Origin: Mucilaginibacter rigui | GTDB taxonomy: Bacteria; Bacteroidota; Bacteroidia; Sphingobacteriales; Sphingobacteriaceae | Assembly: GCF_014773275.1 (NCBI RefSeq) | Contig: NZ_JACWMW010000005.1 | Span: forward strand, 62,001 to 126,000 | Length of the DNA stretch: 64,000 nucleotides | Direction: 5' to 3' | Shown: positions 14,640 to 25,700 of the stretch, one piece after another | How positions within the stretch are numbered: position 1 is the stretch's first letter | How the letters are laid out: each line of letters begins with the position of its first letter | Made by a program: the position numbers and the translations under genes | Notes under the pieces: model-generated | What the model was told of the DNA's origin: nothing | Seen by the model: the letters and a program-made list of their open reading frames with translations, nothing else | The model's database searches: none

Positions 14640-17111
14640 TTACTTCTTCAACCATTGCTGCTCAAGCACTTTCATAAAATAACCCCCAACCACGCTGCGT
14701 GCCTGGAAACCAACCTGCTTGCCGTTGGTAGTTTCGTGCCAGTCGCTGATAGGTACCCGAGACGAGGTTTCAGTAGCATATTTGTAAATCGGGTCGGTAA
14801 GGGCTTTAAAGTCGCTAGCATTATCGGCTAAGGTAGCTGTCCATATTATCCAGTCGGATTTTGTGTATGTTTTACGGCTATCCAACGGTAAACCAAATTC
14901 GTTTTGTTTGGTCAGGTAGTATTTAATCTCCTTCTCATAAACCGATTTCGGGAACAGGTTAAGGCCTAATAATTTATCCCAAACCAGGTTATATTTCTGG
15001 CTCCAGGTATCAGGTTTTTCAAATACTAATGAGTAATGGTCGCCGGCATCAGCCATTTGCATCCATTTAGCAACAAAATCTTTTGCTACGGTGTGGTATT
15101 TTGTTGCGGTTACTTTGTCGCCCAGCATATCTGCCAGCATAGCGTAAGCACCAATGCCGTTTATAGCTTTTAAAGATAAGTTAGCATTACGCGCCAGGTG
15201 GCCCGCAAAATCATCTGTACAAAGCTGGTTGGCCGGGTCAAGGCCTTCTTTTATAAGGTAGTTTGTCCAGGTTGTTAAGGTTTCCCAATGCTTTTTAGCA
15301 AAGTTTGCGTTACCCTCAGCTTTCGCGATAGCAGCTACAAGCAACAGCATATTACCCGATTCTTCAACCGGCATACCTTCGCCATAAGTTTGGCCGTTGG
15401 CAAACGGATAGGTACCCAGATCGTGCGCAGCAAACGGGTGTTTGAACTTGCCAGTTTCGCTAAACTCGAAAATACCATTCAGCATACCTTCGGCAAGTTT
15501 TGGGTTGTAAATTAAAAACAAAGGTGCCGATGGGTAAGTCACATCAACTGTGTTGATGAAGCCACCGCTAAAGTTCTCTTTTGATAACCACAGGATCTCG
15601 CCTTTAGGGCTCTGAGCTAAAATATGGGCCGCTATAGCCTGGCGATAAGCAATAGCGCAAAGTTTTGCATATTCCAAACCACCCGCTGCTGATGTTTTAA
15701 CATTCATGGCATCATCAAACGCTTTACATTTAGCAATGATGCTTTTGTAATCGGTAGCGGCTTGTTTCAATTCGCCAACAATAGTTTTGTTACCGTCTTT
15801 ATTCCACCATGGCCGTAGGTTTTTACCAAAATACTGTACCGAATAGCCTTCATCGTATCCTACTTCAATAAACTTCTCTACAGCGGCATTACCAATTTTA
15901 CCAAAAGGGATAACGGTATTTAAAAACGCAGCCTCGCCACCGGCTGTAGTAGCCGGTGTTGGCGCGCCTGTAAATGAACCAACTGCCTGGCTGTTGTTAC
16001 TAATAAATTGTGTTGCTTTAGCAGATGCCGGTGCAGCTACATACAGGTAACCCCAATCTATCCGCAGGTCATCACCCTTCTTTTGTAATAAGGGTTGTTC
16101 TTTTGTACCAACCTTTAAAATAGATAGCTGGTTCTGTATATATTTTTGAGCGATAACGGGCTGGTTTGATTTATTACGCGCCAAATCTGCCGATGCGCCA
16201 AAGTAAACCTTTACATCGTGCGTTTTACTATCGTTCGCTTTTACGCTGTAACTGATATAAGTAACCGGCCTTGATAACAAGTTAAGGTTATCCATCAGCA
16301 AGGGCGATGTAAATGTTACCTGCAAGTCGGTTTTACCTGCGGTAAAATTATAGATGGTTTGCGTAGCGTTAATAGTAACCCCAGTTTGTTTGGCCAATTT
16401 AAGGCCCTTGTTTATAACCGGTTTTAACTCATCAGCAAAGCCTGCATCCAGCCAGGCGCCACCACCAGTATTTACGCAATGCATGGCCAGTACGTTCTCG
16501 CCATCTTTTAGCTTTTCTGCAACATCTCCTTTTATTTCAACAGGCAGTAAGTCGCCGTTAGCACCAGAACTAACATTTATTTTCTCGCCGTTCAGGTAAA
16601 CTTCCGCGTCATCATCATGATGCAGCTTTAAGATCAGTTTATTTATGGGTGTTGATTTTTTGTAAGTGAAAGTTCGGCGAACCCAAAGGTCGCGGCTTTT
16701 CCAAACTGTTTTAACCATTTTGGGGTCATCGCCAAACGGTGCGGTACCAGTTTTCCAGCCTTTATCATTAAAGTTTGCTGCTTGCCAACCATCGGCAGGT
16801 TTGGTTTCGCTGTATTTTACGGTATAAGGTTTGGTTTCACCATCGGCCACTACTGTACGGTAGGTAACGGGCTCTTTTCCCATAAAGCGGTATGTTTCGC
16901 CATCTACTTTGATCAATCCTAACAAGGATTGGTTTTTACCTGTCCAGTGGCGGGTGGTAGATTCATTCAGATCATCAGAAAACGACCATACGCTAAAATA
17001 GGTATTATGCGTAATCAGCGGGTAAGCAGGTGCCTTGGTAGCCTGTGCATTAGCCAGGCTATTAGCAAACACCCCTGCCAGCAGGCAAGCTGTTTTTAAA
17101 ATGTTTTTCAT
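14640..17111 (-). CDS. DUF4965/DUF1793 glutaminase-like enzyme with inserted jelly-roll domain
   Basis: An 823-residue exported protein (signal peptide ending ANSLANAQ). After a short DUF4964-like N-terminus (THNTYFSVWSFSDDL) there is an insert at about 100-225 resembling the galactose-binding jelly roll of beta-galactosidases (DLWVRRTFTY, LHHDDDAEVYLNGEKI). Then come DUF5127, DUF4965 and the alpha/alpha-barrel-like DUF1793 part (FAGHLARNANLSLKAINGIG, SDWHETTNG). The family is named glutaminase from fungal GtaA, but in PULs it is a putative glycosidase. As the last gene of the mannan locus it probably acts on mannan side chains or mannoproteins. Confidence 0.82.
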   Translation of the reverse strand: MKNILKTACLLAGVFANSLANAQATKAPAYPLITHNTYFSVWSFSDDLNESTTRHWTGKNQSLLGLIKVDGETYRFMGKEPVTYRTVVADGETKPYTVKYSETKPADGWQAANFNDKGWKTGTAPFGDDPKMVKTVWKSRDLWVRRTFTYKKSTPINKLILKLHHDDDAEVYLNGEKINVSSGANGDLLPVEIKGDVAEKLKDGENVLAMHCVNTGGGAWLDAGFADELKPVINKGLKLAKQTGVTINATQTIYNFTAGKTDLQVTFTSPLLMDNLNLLSRPVTYISYSVKANDSKTHDVKVYFGASADLARNKSNQPVIAQKYIQNQLSILKVGTKEQPLLQKKGDDLRIDWGYLYVAAPASAKATQFISNNSQAVGSFTGAPTPATTAGGEAAFLNTVIPFGKIGNAAVEKFIEVGYDEGYSVQYFGKNLRPWWNKDGNKTIVGELKQAATDYKSIIAKCKAFDDAMNVKTSAAGGLEYAKLCAIAYRQAIAAHILAQSPKGEILWLSKENFSGGFINTVDVTYPSAPLFLIYNPKLAEGMLNGIFEFSETGKFKHPFAAHDLGTYPFANGQTYGEGMPVEESGNMLLLVAAIAKAEGNANFAKKHWETLTTWTNYLIKEGLDPANQLCTDDFAGHLARNANLSLKAINGIGAYAMLADMLGDKVTATKYHTVAKDFVAKWMQMADAGDHYSLVFEKPDTWSQKYNLVWDKLLGLNLFPKSVYEKEIKYYLTKQNEFGLPLDSRKTYTKSDWIIWTATLADNASDFKALTDPIYKYATETSSRVPISDWHETTNGKQVGFQARSVVGGYFMKVLEQQWLKK

Positions 17112-17182
17112 GGATAGATGTTAAAATTACAGTTATAAAAATTCAGGTAAATATACAAACTAAACCAATTTAGCATGCCAAA

Positions 17183-18598
17183 TTAGCCTAATAATTGGGG
17201 TTTTTGTGTATATGTTTCCCAAAGTAATTCGCCAAACAGGGTATTAGCCCAGGCAAACCATTTACGCGTAAATTTCGTCGGGTCGTTTTTATGGAAGGAC
17301 TCGTGCATAAAGCCCGTACCCCCATGTGTTTTTCTAAGCGTTTCTATACATTCTTTTATCTCGGCATCATCATTACTGGTGATAGCACGAATAATGATAC
17401 TGATTGGCCATATCATATCCTTACCAATATGCGGGCCGCCTATGCCCTCGCCTGCTGTACCTTTAAAAAAGAACGGGTTATTTAACGATAAAAGCATTTT
17501 ACGGGTGTTTATGTAAACAGGGTCAGTATTTTTTACGGCATCAAGGTAAGGCATACCTAACAGGCTGGGCACGTTGGCATCGTCCATCAGGTTAAAACTA
17601 CCGAAACCGTTAACCTCGTAAGCGTAAACCTTGCCATAATCGGCATGGTCAATTACCGCGTGTTTTTGCAAGGCGGCATCAACCTCATTGGCTAACGCAA
17701 GCAATTCAGCAGCTAAAGCATCATCCTTAACAATTGTTTTTACCATTTCTGATACCTGCTTTAAGCTGGTCACGGCAAAAAAGTTAGACGGGATGAGGTA
17801 CGAATAAATAGTGGCGTCATCACTCGGGCGGAAGGCCGAGCAGATCAACCCTACCGGTTTTATCGGGTAGCCAAAGCCGTTCATAGGTACACCATCGGTA
17901 GCCCAGGCGGTTTTGCGCTGGAAGGAGTACGGCCCGTCGTTTTCTTTACGTTGTTGTTCTTTAAATGTTTTCAGGATGTTTTGTACAGCGGCTTTCCACT
18001 GTGCATCAAACGGTGATGTATCGCCGGTAAGTTTCCAGTATTTATAAGCCAAACGGATAGGGTAGCAAAGCGAATCTATCTCCCATTTGCGTTCGTGCAG
18101 GCCGGGTTTCATATCGGTAACATCGTCCTTCCACTCGCCTACTTTGTTTGGGTCATCATAAAATGCATTGGCGTATGGGTCGCGCAGGATACAAACCACC
18201 TGGCGGTTTATTACGCCGGCTACCAGTTTTTTCAGGTCAGCATCTTTATTAATAAAGGCAATGTACGGCCAAACCTGCGCGCTGCTGTCGCGCAGCCACA
18301 TGGCGTCAATATCACCGGTTATAACGTAAGTATCAGGCTTGTTATTGGTTAGCTTATAGGTAACGGTGGTATCAAGCGTGTTAGGGAAACAGTTCTCGAA
18401 AAGCCAGCCCAGTTCAGGGTTCTTTACTTTCGATTTAAATTCGGCTATCGCTTTCTCAACCGATACACTTTTAAACTTTCGCTCCGCTAAAGGTACCCTT
18501 ACTACAGGAAAAGTGGGTTTAGCCGCTAACGAAAATTTACTCATCAAAACTCCTGCACCTAATAGTGTGGTGCTGCCAATAAATTGCCTTCTCTTCAT
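17183..18598 (-). CDS. GH125 exo-alpha-1,6-mannosidase
   Basis: A 471-residue glycoside hydrolase family 125 enzyme. The start at 18598 is chosen because it yields a Tat-like signal (MKRRQFIGSTTLLGAG); the frame is open 22 codons further upstream. Conserved features include GDIDAMWLRDS (95-105), DGVPMNGFGYPIKPVGLIC and the C-terminal GTGFMHESFHKNDP and TRKWFAWANTLFGEL. Known GH125 enzymes cleave alpha-1,6-linked mannose from non-reducing ends, which suits periplasmic finishing of GH76 products. It lies 70 bp after GH76 and before the DUF4965 gene in one direction. Confidence 0.92.
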   Translation of the reverse strand: MKRRQFIGSTTLLGAGVLMSKFSLAAKPTFPVVRVPLAERKFKSVSVEKAIAEFKSKVKNPELGWLFENCFPNTLDTTVTYKLTNNKPDTYVITGDIDAMWLRDSSAQVWPYIAFINKDADLKKLVAGVINRQVVCILRDPYANAFYDDPNKVGEWKDDVTDMKPGLHERKWEIDSLCYPIRLAYKYWKLTGDTSPFDAQWKAAVQNILKTFKEQQRKENDGPYSFQRKTAWATDGVPMNGFGYPIKPVGLICSAFRPSDDATIYSYLIPSNFFAVTSLKQVSEMVKTIVKDDALAAELLALANEVDAALQKHAVIDHADYGKVYAYEVNGFGSFNLMDDANVPSLLGMPYLDAVKNTDPVYINTRKMLLSLNNPFFFKGTAGEGIGGPHIGKDMIWPISIIIRAITSNDDAEIKECIETLRKTHGGTGFMHESFHKNDPTKFTRKWFAWANTLFGELLWETYTQKPQLLG

Positions 18599-18668
18599 AC
18601 TCTTAAATAGGTAAATAAAAAAAAATCTTCCGGGCAAATATAACCCGGAAGATCCATCTCTCAAATGT

Positions 18669-19835
18669 TTAAAATTTGCCGGCTGCTTTTAACGTGGCTG
18701 CGGCTTCCAGCGTAGTTAACCCGCTTATTTGCGTGGTTAGGTCGGTGCCATTGTTTGCTTTTGGCATTGTTTTCCAATCCGGACCAACAACAAAGTCGGG
18801 CCTGAGGATACCTTTAGCGAACAAAGTTTCGGCGTTATATTTTAAGAACTTGGCGTAAGCGTCACGATCTGTTGATGATACATCTTCTTTTAGGGTTAAA
18901 AGCGTTAGGTACCTAACTAAAATCCCTTTAAATAAGCCACCATCACCATCGCCTTCGCTTTTTAATAAGCCACCCGGCGATATGTCCAGATCTTTTATAG
19001 TAGCTGATGCTGTGCGTACTGCATCGGCCAGGTAACCGGCATCACCCGTAGCATTATAAAGTTCAAGCGCGGCACCAATAAATGTGCCCTGGTTGTATGT
19101 GAATTTATTGTAGCTTATTTTACCATCACCATCGCCGTTTATACCATCATAAACAATACCGCTTGATGGGTCAACAAGTTTACCTTTTAACCATGTGTAC
19201 AATTCTTTCGCCAATGTTAAATCGGCTTCATTTTTTTGCAGGATATAAAGGCGCGCAGCGAAAATTATTGCAGGTGCGTTTGCCGGGGTGTTCTTATAAT
19301 CCAGTTGTGATTTGCGCCAGGCTATACCACCGCCCTGGTTGCTGTTTACGCCCGTTTTGATATCCGTCCATAGCGTATTGACTGCCGTAAGGTAATCGGC
19401 ATCGTTTGTTGCCTGGTATGCGCGCAAAGTAGCTAAAGCCAGCCACTCCATATCATCATAGTATTCGTTTTGCAATTTATTGCCGTTTGATATGCGGGTA
19501 CCATTTAATAACGATTTCATGCGTTGTTTATAGATATCGTTTTTAGTGCGCAGGTAAGCATCTATAAATGCATCCATGGTATGCGCCTGCGGCCAATAAT
19601 TGTAGTTGGTACTGCCGGTGTTGTTTTGTTTAAAATAGTTGCCGTTGGCTGATATAAAGGCGGCGTAGGTTTTTTCCTGCATTGTATCGGCTGTGGCAGC
19701 AAAAGTGTAATTTATTACTGCCGATGGTTTGTTACCATAAAGCGGGAAAGGGTTATCCTTAAAACATGCGGTAAGCATAACAGGGATAAGCCCCGCCAAT
19801 GCCACCTTTTTTATATGTTGGGTTATGCTGTTCAT
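18669..19835 (-). CDS. GH76 endo-alpha-1,6-mannanase lipoprotein
   Basis: A 388-residue lipoprotein (lipobox LTAC, C24) of glycoside hydrolase family 76. The catalytic Asp pair is D127-D128 in EYYDDMEWLALATLRAY; other family features are GGGIAWRKSQLDYKNTPANAPAI and NKFTYNQGTFIGAALELY. GH76 enzymes cut the alpha-1,6-mannose backbone of yeast mannan. As a lipoprotein beside SusC/D/E it is probably surface located and produces the oligosaccharides imported by SusC/D. It is followed by GH125. Confidence 0.92.
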   Translation of the reverse strand: MNSITQHIKKVALAGLIPVMLTACFKDNPFPLYGNKPSAVINYTFAATADTMQEKTYAAFISANGNYFKQNNTGSTNYNYWPQAHTMDAFIDAYLRTKNDIYKQRMKSLLNGTRISNGNKLQNEYYDDMEWLALATLRAYQATNDADYLTAVNTLWTDIKTGVNSNQGGGIAWRKSQLDYKNTPANAPAIIFAARLYILQKNEADLTLAKELYTWLKGKLVDPSSGIVYDGINGDGDGKISYNKFTYNQGTFIGAALELYNATGDAGYLADAVRTASATIKDLDISPGGLLKSEGDGDGGLFKGILVRYLTLLTLKEDVSSTDRDAYAKFLKYNAETLFAKGILRPDFVVGPDWKTMPKANNGTDLTTQISGLTTLEAAATLKAAGKF

Positions 19836-19903
19836 AAACTAAAGTTTGATGATTTAAAGTTTGCAAAACCTTATAAGGCTTTGCAAACCAATGTTAACGC
19901 AAG

Positions 19904-21040
19904 TTAGTTAGCTGTTACAGTGTGCGTATATTCAGGCACTGTTGAATTAAACATCACTTTTATATCAGCCGATTTGTTATCGAAATCGTGATTGAACTTA
20001 AAGCAAAAGTCGTACTGCGAATCATTCTGCGGATACATATAAAAATACGACGGATCGGTACTTCCGTTAGCAGCATTATTATCTGAGTTTTTGCTACCGT
20101 AGAATTGAACAGTTGTTTTACCTGCTGCATCCTTAAACGTAAATTTAAATTTGTAACGCTCGTCGCGTCCCCATGATTCCTGGTGGAATACGATAGGTTT
20201 AACACCTGATTCCCATGTACCATTGCTGGTGTAAGGCAAATCAAACCAGATCTTGTTATCTGCCGCAAACCATAAACCTACCGATGTAACCTCAGTTGTT
20301 TTAAATAAGGCATCAGCGAAGCTCACATTTATCTTTACAACCTTTTTATCGCCGGTAACAGTGGTTTGGCCACCTTCAACCAGTTTGGTACCATCGTAAG
20401 AAAATACTAAAAGGTTACCGGTTGTGCCATCAACAAGGTGGTACGTACCAGCTTTTAATGAAGTGAATATCTCAAATTTACCATCGGCTGTTTTTTTGAA
20501 CTTAACCGCTTTAGTTATATCATCACCGCCTTCAGTTGCGCTACCTGTAAGGTAAACCGCATCCGGCACTTCAAAACCTGCAGGGCGTTCAACTTCAAAT
20601 ACACGTACGAGGTCGGTTTTTTGCACGTTAACGCCTTTTGATGACATAACTGTCCACTTAATTTTGCCCGATTCCTGCGGTTTGATGCCATTAAGAGTTG
20701 CTATCTTATTCAGGTCGCTATACGATAGGGTAAGTTTATTGTATAAACCGTTACCATCTGACGGTATCGAATAAAGAGGCTTTGAAAAATCGCCGCCCTC
20801 TTTATCAAATACCACTTCATATAAAACCAACCCATTATCCTCGGCACGTGCCTGCTCCCATTCAAAAGAAAGAGAACCTGATGCACCCGAAGGGATCTTA
20901 ACGTACTTGCCATCCTCTGGCAAAAACAAATTAGTAACAGGCGACACTTTTGTGCTACCTAATGTTTTATCCTTTTTGCAGCCTGTTATTACAACCAGCG
21001 CTACGATACCTGCAAGCAGGCTATAAAAAATATTTTTCAT
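19904..21040 (-). CDS. susE: SusE-type outer-membrane glycan-binding lipoprotein
   Basis: A 378-residue lipoprotein (VVITGCKKDK) with the SusE N-terminal Ig-like domain (NLFLPEDG, SLSFEWEQA, YEVVFDKEGGDFSKPLYS) and two later starch-binding-module-like domains (DAVYLTGSATEGG, then WFAADNKIWFDLPYTSNGTW with YKFKFTF). In the Sus system SusE is a surface protein that binds glycan and helps feed SusC/D. It lies 42 bp after susD. The ligand here is probably alpha-mannan from the adjacent GH76/GH125 genes. Confidence 0.87.
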   Translation of the reverse strand: MKNIFYSLLAGIVALVVITGCKKDKTLGSTKVSPVTNLFLPEDGKYVKIPSGASGSLSFEWEQARAEDNGLVLYEVVFDKEGGDFSKPLYSIPSDGNGLYNKLTLSYSDLNKIATLNGIKPQESGKIKWTVMSSKGVNVQKTDLVRVFEVERPAGFEVPDAVYLTGSATEGGDDITKAVKFKKTADGKFEIFTSLKAGTYHLVDGTTGNLLVFSYDGTKLVEGGQTTVTGDKKVVKINVSFADALFKTTEVTSVGLWFAADNKIWFDLPYTSNGTWESGVKPIVFHQESWGRDERYKFKFTFKDAAGKTTVQFYGSKNSDNNAANGSTDPSYFYMYPQNDSQYDFCFKFNHDFDNKSADIKVMFNSTVPEYTHTVTAN

Positions 21041-21082
21041 GATCTTAATTGATTATAATTTTTTTATAAATAATTAGTGCTT

Positions 21083-22723
21083 TTACCAACCGGGGTTTTG
21101 TGAAAGGTTAGGGTTAATAGCCCTCTCATCCCTTGGTATTGGCCATAAATAATTTTTGCTTTTATCAAACGTGCGCAGGTTGGCGCGTATGTAACCACCA
21201 TCAACACTGGCATCGGCAAATTTGGCGCCATGTGCCCAGCCGCTTAATACAGTTTCGGCAGTTTTCCAACGGCGGATATCAAATATACGCAGGCCTTCCA
21301 TAGCAAATTCGGTGCGGCGTTCGTTACGTACTATTTCGCGCATATCAGTTACACCAACTGCCGGGAAGTTAAGCGCGGCTGCATCAGTAAAACCTGCGCG
21401 GCTGCGTATTGGCCTGATTGTTTGGCCCCATACGGTAGCATCCATCTGGCCTAATTCCATTTTGGCTTCAGCATACATCAATAACACATCTGCATAACGT
21501 ATCAGTATCAGGTTTAAGCCCGAACCAAAATCAGCAACGTTAGAAGTTGGATCGAAATATTTACGTGTGTAATACCCTGTTGGCGATGATGTAGCACCAG
21601 GTGCATACTCATCAAAACGAGAGTCATTAGGGTCAGTACCCGGTTTGGTGTAAATAACTTTGATGCTGTTATCCCGCTGTTTCCAATTGTACAAATGGTA
21701 AACCACTGTATTAGTTAAACGTGGGTCGCGGTTAACATATGGGTTATTCTCATCATAGCCAGATCCGGTATCGCCGGGCTTTTTACCATTCAACATCAGA
21801 TAACTATCAACAAGCTCTTGTGTTGGGGCAATAGCGTTAAGCCTGCCACCTACAGATATTGGCGCCATGTCCCTAAAGTCGGAATACGACCTGCTGCCAG
21901 CTGAAGGCGGTAAGTATTCAAGATCAAGCATTACCTCACTGTTGTACTCGTTCTGCGGCAAAAATAAACCCTCGTACGAGTTAAAAAGCGCATAGGTGCC
22001 ATAGTCGGTTTTACCAATGAGTTTCTCACATTCGGTAACTACATCGCCCCATCTGTTATCATTAAGTAATACCCTTGCCTTTAATGCGATAGCGGCACCT
22101 TTAGTAATACGCCCGCGGTCGGCATCAGCTAAAGCAGTGTTTACCGGCAAAGCAGCGGCAGCTTCATCAAGCTCACTTAAAATAAAAGCCACTACTTCGG
22201 CCTTAGGACTACGTGCTATTACCTTGGCTTCATCAATCGTCAGATCTTTTTTCACTAATGGCACATCGCCCCACCAGGTTTCTAACAAAAAATAATGCCA
22301 TGCACGTATAAACTTCGCTTCGGCTTTCATCCGGGCTTTTAATGTGGCATCCATAGAAGTAACCTTATCAACATTCTCTAAAAAGATGTTACAAGTTTTT
22401 ATACCCGAATAATGATCGCGCCACTCTTGCTTAAAGCGCCCCAAGGATGGGTCATAAGTACCGGCTGCAATTGACGCTGCACCGTTGTTATCTCCACGGC
22501 CATTGTAAGCGTTATCTGAAAGCGCTTCCTGCGAAAAGAAGTAACCGCTATTTGATATCTGCTGGTATGCCCTGTTTAAAACCGTATTTGCTTTTTCAGT
22601 TGTTGTCCAATAGTTGCCATCAGTGAAAGCATCAGTTGGATATAGGTCGAGCTTTTTACAGGCCGATAACGCCAGGAGCATTACCAGCGCAAAAGCCGAT
22701 TTTTTGATATTATTTTTTTTCAT
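21083..22723 (-). CDS. susD: RagB/SusD family glycan-binding lipoprotein
   Basis: A 546-residue lipoprotein (LALSACKKLD) with the SusD fold: an N-terminal TPR-like region (ANTVLNRAYQQISNSGYF, KAEAKFIRAWHYFLLETWW), a middle RITKGAAIALKARVLL and the typical C-terminal NERRTEFAMEGLRIFDIRRW plus LWPIPRDERAINPNLSQNPGW. It forms the lid of the SusC transporter and captures oligosaccharides at the cell surface. It is 11 bp downstream of susC, forming the canonical susCD pair. Confidence 0.95.
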   Translation of the reverse strand: MKKNNIKKSAFALVMLLALSACKKLDLYPTDAFTDGNYWTTTEKANTVLNRAYQQISNSGYFFSQEALSDNAYNGRGDNNGAASIAAGTYDPSLGRFKQEWRDHYSGIKTCNIFLENVDKVTSMDATLKARMKAEAKFIRAWHYFLLETWWGDVPLVKKDLTIDEAKVIARSPKAEVVAFILSELDEAAAALPVNTALADADRGRITKGAAIALKARVLLNDNRWGDVVTECEKLIGKTDYGTYALFNSYEGLFLPQNEYNSEVMLDLEYLPPSAGSRSYSDFRDMAPISVGGRLNAIAPTQELVDSYLMLNGKKPGDTGSGYDENNPYVNRDPRLTNTVVYHLYNWKQRDNSIKVIYTKPGTDPNDSRFDEYAPGATSSPTGYYTRKYFDPTSNVADFGSGLNLILIRYADVLLMYAEAKMELGQMDATVWGQTIRPIRSRAGFTDAAALNFPAVGVTDMREIVRNERRTEFAMEGLRIFDIRRWKTAETVLSGWAHGAKFADASVDGGYIRANLRTFDKSKNYLWPIPRDERAINPNLSQNPGW

Positions 22724-22734
22724 GTCCGTGTAGA

Positions 22735-25700
22735 TTAAAGTGATATATCAATACCAAAACCATAATAAATTGGCAACGGGTATGACCTTGCGCTATTTGC
22801 ACCGCCACCATTCGGGATGTTTGAACTACCGTTTAGCTCGGATGATTCAGGATCGATAAACTTCATGGGCGAAAAAGTAAGTATGTTTTGCCCTGTGAGA
22901 TAAACCCTTACTTTGCGCATACCTGCCTTTTTGGAAATATCTGTAGGTATTGTATAGCCTATCTGTAAGTTTTTTACCCTTAGATATTTGCCATCGAAAA
23001 TATACATATCAGACCCCTTACGGAAGTTGTTTGTGTTAGACTGGCTACCACTTGCTGCAAGGCGTGGGAATCGTGCGTTAGGGTTCTCCGGCGTCCAATA
23101 ATCTAACTGGTGCTGATATATAACCTGCGAATAGTTTACGTGGAACGGTTCAACCTGCTCGCCGCGTACATACATATCGCGTTTACCCACGCCCTGTAAA
23201 AACAAACTCAGGTCAAAGTTTTTTACGTTTAGGTTATAGTTGAAGCCAAATGTTAAGCGAGGGAAACCGCTGCCAAAAACAAAAAGGTCGTTATCGTCAA
23301 TGATGCCGTCTTTGTTAACGTCAACATAACGGTTATCACCGGGCTGTACATTTATACCTGCCGGTTTAGGCCCATTGGTCACATCATCCAGATTTTGGAA
23401 ATAACCATCACGTTTTAAACCAACATACGAACCAATTGGCAACCCAACTTTATTTAAAAGCTGCATCTCGTCAAATGATCTTAGCTGATCGCCCCCCTCA
23501 AGTTTAAGTACCTTGTTTTTGGTATCGCCAACGTTAAAACCGAATGTATGATTAAACGCGCCTGTTCTTAAGCGATAATTAACATTTAACTCCCAGCCGC
23601 GGTTTTGTACTTCGCCCGCGTTATAATCTGATGCTGATGCACCATAAACACCCGGCACAACCGGCGGCAACAATATATCCCTGGTTATTTTGTTAAAGTA
23701 ATCTACACTAACGGTTAAAGCGCTCTTGAAGAAATTAAGATCGGCACCAACGTTAAAGGTAGATGCGCGTTCCCAACGGATATCGGGGTTGGCAAATTGT
23801 ATATCAATTACGCTGACTTGCTGGTTGTTAAAACCATAATAATCATTCTGAGAAACCCGGTAGTTGTTGAGAAACTGGTAGTTACCTACGTTTTGGTTAC
23901 CCAAAATACCGTATGAAGCGCGTAGCTTTACGTCGCCCACCTTGTCGCGGTAGTTTTGCATAAAACCCTCTTCTGTAAGGCGGTAACCGGCGGTTAATGA
24001 TGGAAAGAAAGCATTGCGGTTGTTTTTAGCAAACTTTGATGATGCATCTATCCTGAAATCGGCCTCGCCATAATACTTGTTTTTATACGAATACGAGGCC
24101 CTGCCAAATACAGAGTTAAGGCTGCTCTCCTGGGTGTGGCTGTTAGTACCTGTAGATGATGTTTCAATCACCGTACCTGTTATAGGCGTACCCAACTCCG
24201 GATCGGTATATTTTAAACGTAAATAATTTTGCTCATCGGTGCTCGACTCATTTGCTACGCCAATTAATATGTCTACGTTATGGTTTTTAGCAAATGTTTT
24301 GGTGTATTGCGCTAAAAATTGTGTGTTAACAAAAAGGTTCTTAACATTTTCGTCATTTGTGTTCCTGTCTGAGCCATAAGAGCCTTTAGGCAAAAAGTTA
24401 ACCTGTATAACACGCCCAAACATATGGTCAGATCGCAGCGTACCACCAAATACACCTTTTATTTTAAAATCTTTTGTGATACCTAACTCGGCAGTAAGGT
24501 TACCGAATATATTATCATTATCGCGCTTGCGGTAACCACCTTTTTCAAGTATACCAAGCGGATTGAACTCGGCCAGTACATCATTGGTTAAATAATTACC
24601 CTGATCGTCTTTAATCTTATAATAAGTTGGCGTTCTGCCGGCATCTACTATTAGCGTACCGGTATTAAAAGAATGTTCTTTTATCTCGGTTCGTGAGTAT
24701 GCCAGTATGCTGGTTAACTTCAATTTACCAAACTCGCTGCTCAGGTTCATACGGTAGTTATAACGCCTTAAACCATAGTTGGGGCCAACCAGGTTGTTAC
24801 GTTGGTCCGTAACACCCGCCGATACCAAATATGTTGAAGTATTACTGCCACCAGATAAGCTTAGGTTATGATTTTGCTGTACCGCGTTTTGCAATATGGC
24901 ATCCAAAAACCATTGCTGATCGCCCTGATCCTGGAATTGCCTTATTTGCGCGGGGCTGTAAATGGGTGTTAAACCTGAATTTACAACAGCTTCGTTACGT
25001 AAAATAGCATTCTCATATGCATGAACCGGCTTATAACCCACATGCGGTACCTGCACGCCGCCCTGCCCGTTATAAGTAAGCACGGCGCCAGCGTTTTTGC
25101 TACCTTTTTTGGTAGTAACTAATATTACCCCGTTTGCCGAACGCGACCCGTATATGGCTGCGCTACCAGCATCCTTTAATACAGATACACTTTCGATATC
25201 CTGAGGGTTTAACAAGTTAAGATCCCCCCCTGTAATACCATCAATTACAATAAGCGGACTGTTATTACCAAATGTACTCACACCACGGATGTTAACCGTT
25301 TGATAAGCCCCCGGCTCGTTGCTGGTTTGCTGGATAATTAAATTTGGCGATGTACCCTGTAAAGCCTGTGTAAGGTTCACAGCGGGCTTGCCCTCAATAG
25401 CTTTTGAAGTTACCTGGTCAATAGCGCCAATTACGTTTACACGTTTTTGCGTACCATAACCCACTACTACAACTTCGTTAAGCGAGCTTTGCATAGGCAC
25501 CAACTGTACATTAATACCGCTGGTTTGGCCGTTAAGCGGCACTTCTTTTGGGGTAAAGCCAATAAAGCTGAACACCAAAGTGCCATCGGCAGCAGGCAGG
25601 TCTATCACAAATTTACCGTTAACATCCGTAACAGTACCCAGGTTAGTTCCTTTTAACTTTACGTTTACGCCCGGTAATGGTATATTGGTATCATCAACTA